A stretch of DNA of 24,645 nt, from the NCBI GenBank assembly GCA_016867695.1, contig VGIY01000004.1, positions 1 through 24,645 of the forward strand, written 5' to 3'. The notes beneath the pieces are model-generated. The model made no database searches. It saw only the letters and a list, made by a program, of their open reading frames with translations, and was not told the DNA's origin. This document shows, piece after piece, positions 22,283-24,645 of the stretch. The DNA comes from Candidatus Eiseniibacteriota bacterium (GTDB lineage Bacteria; Eisenbacteria; RBG-16-71-46; CAIMUX01; WJJG01). A program made the position numbers and the translations under genes. Within the stretch, counting starts at the first letter, position 1. Each line of letters begins with the position of its first letter.

Positions 22283-23353
22283 ATGCGCATCGCCCGCGAG
22301 CTGATCCGGCGGCTGCCCAAGGCCGAGCTCCACGTCCATCTCGACGGCTCGCTGCGCCCCGAGACGCTGCTCGAGCTGGCCGCCGGCGAGGGCCTGCGGC
22401 TCCCCTTCGGCACGCCCGAGGAGGCGCGCGCCTACATGCGCGCCCACGCGGCTCCCGACCTCGCCCGCTACCTCGAGACCTTCGAGCTGACGCTGCAGGT
22501 GCTCCAGACGCGGGAGGAGCTGTCCCGCGCCGCCTTTGAGCTGGCCGAGGACGCCGCGCGGGAGAACGTCTGGTATCTGGAGGTGCGCTTCTCGCCGATC
22601 CTCCACGGCCGCCGCGGGCTCTCCTGGGGCGACGCGGTGGAGGCGGTCACCGCCGGACTGCGCGCGGCGGAGGAGCGCTTCGTCATCCGCACCGGCACGA
22701 TCCTCTGCGGCATCCGCTCGATCAGCCCCGAGCACAGCCTCGAGCTGGCCCGCCTCGCCATCTCCCTCAAGGGCCGGGGCGTGGCCGGCTTCGATCTCGC
22801 CGGCGCCGAGAAGGGCAACCCGGCCAAGGACCACCGCGCCGCCTTCTACGAGATCCGCAACCACAACGTGAGCAGCACCGTCCACGCCGGCGAGGACTTC
22901 GGTCCCCCCTCGATCCACCAGGCGCTGCACTACTGCGGCGCGCACCGCATCGGCCACGGCACGCGCCTGTGCGAGGACGGCGCGCTGATGGCCTACGTCA
23001 ACGACCACCGCATCCCGCTGGAGATGTGCCTGACGAGCAACGTCCAGACCGGCGCGGCGACGCTGCTCGGGCACCCCTTCCGGCTCTACTTCGACTCGGG
23101 GCTGCGGGTGACGCTGAACACCGACAATCGGCTTGTCTCCGACACGACGCTCACCGACGAGTATGATCTCGCCTGCCGCACCTTCCTGCTCGACGTCTAC
23201 GACCTGCGCCGCCTGCTCATCCACGGCTTCAAGAGCGCCTTCCTGCCCTACGAGGACAAGGCCCATCTGCTGCGCGGCGCCGTCGAGGCGATGGACCGTC
23301 TCTTCGAGGAGCACTTCCCCGGCGGCTACCAGCGACTGCGCTCGTTCCTCTGA
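22283..23353 (+). CDS. add: adenosine deaminase
   Basis: Hydrolyses adenosine and deoxyadenosine to inosine and deoxyinosine. The 356 residues contain the zinc ligands HVHLDGS near residue 17, the HAGE motif in STVHAGEDFG (catalytic Glu), GHGTRL and the SNVQT and NTDNR blocks. NTDN in place of NTDD is seen in many bacterial members. ATG 22283 follows GGAGG (22273-22277) by five bases and starts two bases after the deaminase stop, so the two are one operon. Inosine produced here would be split by the PNP and the hypoxanthine recovered by hpt. Confidence 0.95.
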   Translation: MRIARELIRRLPKAELHVHLDGSLRPETLLELAAGEGLRLPFGTPEEARAYMRAHAAPDLARYLETFELTLQVLQTREELSRAAFELAEDAARENVWYLEVRFSPILHGRRGLSWGDAVEAVTAGLRAAEERFVIRTGTILCGIRSISPEHSLELARLAISLKGRGVAGFDLAGAEKGNPAKDHRAAFYEIRNHNVSSTVHAGEDFGPPSIHQALHYCGAHRIGHGTRLCEDGALMAYVNDHRIPLEMCLTSNVQTGAATLLGHPFRLYFDSGLRVTLNTDNRLVSDTTLTDEYDLACRTFLLDVYDLRRLLIHGFKSAFLPYEDKAHLLRGAVEAMDRLFEEHFPGGYQRLRSFL

Positions 23354-23376
23354 TCGCCGGCGATCGCCGGGCGCCG

Positions 23377-23396
23377 GGGACGGGACTGGCCGTCCC
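23377..23396. terminator. hairpin between the convergent add and ABC-F genes
   Basis: GGGACGG (23377-23383) and CCGTCCC (23390-23396) form a 7-bp stem with a 6-base loop in the 85-bp space between convergent genes. It has no U-tract, so efficiency is uncertain. Two GATCGCCGG copies lie just before it. Confidence 0.4.
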
Positions 23397-23438
23397 GGGG
23401 CGACGCGCCGCCGCCCCCCGCCCCCTCTCGAGGGCGCG

Positions 23439-24645
23439 CTACGGGCGTTCGCTGAGGCCTCCCCACTCGTCGTAGAGGCGCCGCAGCGGCTCCTCCAGCT
23501 CCTTCAGCTCGCGCATGTAGAAGGCCGACTTGCCCGGATCCGAGAGGAGCTGCGGATTGCCAAGGGCCGTCGCGAAGCGCTGCCGGCGCGCCTCGAGGTC
23601 GGCGATCTCGCGCTCGACTTCCCCCAGCCTGCCGGCGGGCTGGCCGCGCCCCCGCCGCCCGCGGGCGCCATCCCCCTGCGTGCCGCCTCCGGGCGCCGAG
23701 GCCGCGGCGGGCGCCTCCGCGGAGCCGGCCGGCGGGGCGGGCCTCCGTCCGCTCCCCGCCTCCGGCGGCCCCGCCGCGGGCGGCGCCTCACCCGCCTGCT
23801 CCCGCGCGCGGCGCCAGAGGTAGCTCTCGTAACCGCCGGGATACTCGCGCAGGCGGCCGCCTCCGACCTCGATGACGCGGTCGGCGAGCGCCTCCAGGAA
23901 GTGGCGGTCGTGGGAGACGAAGACGATCGTCCCCGCGTAGCCGCGCAGCGAATCGAGCAGCGCGTCCTTGGAGACGATGTCCAGGTGGTTCGTCGGCTCG
24001 TCGAGCAGCAGCAGATTCGACGGCCGCACCAACAGGCAGGCGATCGCCAGGCGGTTGAGCTCGCCGCCGCTCAGCGCCCCGACCCGCTTCTCCACGCTGT
24101 CGCCCGGGAAGAGGAAGGCCCCCAGCAGGCCCCGCACGTGGGGCACGAAGTCGTTGGGCGCCAGCCCGAGCACCGTCTCGTGCACGGTCGCGCGAGGGTT
24201 GAAGCGGCGCCCCTCGTCCTGGGCGAAGTAGGCCTTCTCGACCCGGTAGCCGACGGTCAGCTCTCCCGAGTCGGCCGCCTCGCGTCCGGCGAGCAGGCGC
24301 ATCAACGTCGACTTGCCCGCCCCGTTCGGCCCGACCAGGGCGACGCGCGCCCCGCGCTCGATGCGCGCCGAGACGCCGTCCAGGACGCGCACCGGCCCGT
24401 AGCTCTTGCTGGCCCCGGCGAGCTCGAGCACGATGCGCCCGGAGTGGGGACAGGGGGGATAGCGCATGCGCAGCGGCCGGGGCGGGGGCTCGGGGGGATC
24501 GAGCCGCTCCATCTTCTCCAGCGCCAGCATGCGGCTGTGCGTGCGCCCCGCCATGCGCTTGTTGGCCCGATTGCGGTCGATGAAGCGCTGGAGCCGCTTG
24601 ATCTCCTCCTCCTGCTCATCGTAGGCCTTGAGTCGCAGCGCGTAG
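23439..24645 (-). CDS. ABC-F family ATPase, C-terminal half (start outside window)
   Basis: The frame stays open to the right edge. The visible part begins in the interdomain linker, a charged helical segment (YALRLKAYDEQEEE, then RANKRMAGRTHSRMLALEKMER), the hallmark of ABC-F proteins that act on the ribosome rather than in membranes. The second ABC domain follows with Walker A GPNGAGKS, signature LSGGELNRL, Walker B LLLLDEPTNHLD and the His switch SHDRHF. A Gly/Pro/Ala-rich stretch then leads to a C-terminal coiled coil ending near WGGLSERP, as in Uup/YdiF-like members. The exact subfamily (Uup, YdiF/YfmR, EttA) cannot be set without the first half. Confidence 0.93.
   Translation of the reverse strand, partial: YALRLKAYDEQEEEIKRLQRFIDRNRANKRMAGRTHSRMLALEKMERLDPPEPPPRPLRMRYPPCPHSGRIVLELAGASKSYGPVRVLDGVSARIERGARVALVGPNGAGKSTLMRLLAGREAADSGELTVGYRVEKAYFAQDEGRRFNPRATVHETVLGLAPNDFVPHVRGLLGAFLFPGDSVEKRVGALSGGELNRLAIACLLVRPSNLLLLDEPTNHLDIVSKDALLDSLRGYAGTIVFVSHDRHFLEALADRVIEVGGGRLREYPGGYESYLWRRAREQAGEAPPAAGPPEAGSGRRPAPPAGSAEAPAAASAPGGGTQGDGARGRRGRGQPAGRLGEVEREIADLEARRQRFATALGNPQLLSDPGKSAFYMRELKELEEPLRRLYDEWGGLSERP

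Noticed and set aside
23100..23160. NTDN instead of NTDD in adenosine deaminase as a broken active site
   Set aside because: The first Asp is kept, and NTDN is a common variant among bacterial adenosine deaminases, so this is normal.

Overview
This is a GC-rich bacterial window with no rRNA, tRNA, CRISPR array or insertion sequence that I could see. Genes are tightly packed, mostly start with ATG or GTG behind GGAGG-like Shine-Dalgarno sites, and often overlap by 1-4 bases. A GWxTD-domain secreted protein, a SUMF1-type protein, a lipoprotein-linked nucleoside ABC importer and envelope glycosyltransferases suggest a high-GC, diderm, probably anaerobic lineage of the broad FCB/Acidobacteria/Gemmatimonadota/Eisenbacteria-Krumholzibacteriota kind. 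That placement is inference; no marker here fixes the phylum.

Left arm (1-4391, + strand): the 3' end of a SUMF1/FGE-like gene, threonyl-tRNA synthetase (thrS) with a 42-bp tandem repeat running out of its 3' end, and a MurJ/MviN-type flippase.

Centre (about 4400-7236, + strand): the main find, a five-gene mercury-methylation cassette. A near-consensus sigma70-type promoter (TTGACG, 17-bp spacer, TATAGT) sits so close to the first ATG that the transcript should be leaderless, and a 22-bp inverted repeat lies directly over the start of the first gene. The genes are an ArsR-family regulator with several cysteines, an 82-aa single-pass membrane protein with cysteine pairs at both ends, a CcdA/DsbD-like six-helix membrane protein, hgcA (corrinoid protein with the diagnostic NVWCAAGK motif and five C-terminal membrane helices) and hgcB (two-cluster ferredoxin with the C-terminal Cys-Cys pair). 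hgcAB together are the known requirement for microbial methylmercury formation. The two membrane/thiol genes between regulator and hgcA are the least explained part and may handle Hg(II) or thiol redox for HgcAB.

Middle right (7252-12543): two envelope-type glycosyltransferases directly downstream of hgcB, then on the opposite strand a secreted GWxTD-domain protein with a decayed 47-bp duplication at its 3' end, and a divergent AAA+ Clp-D2-like protein that has lost its Walker B acids and arginine finger.

Right arm (12688-23353): a nine-gene minus-strand purine/pyrimidine salvage operon (transcribed hpt, deoxynucleoside kinase, udk, tdk, BMP-family nucleoside-binding lipoprotein, ABC ATPase, two permeases, purine nucleoside phosphorylase), with a divergent pair for an MTA/SAH-type deaminase and adenosine deaminase. 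Together they import nucleosides and convert them to bases and nucleotides. The window ends in a partial ABC-F ATPase on the minus strand.
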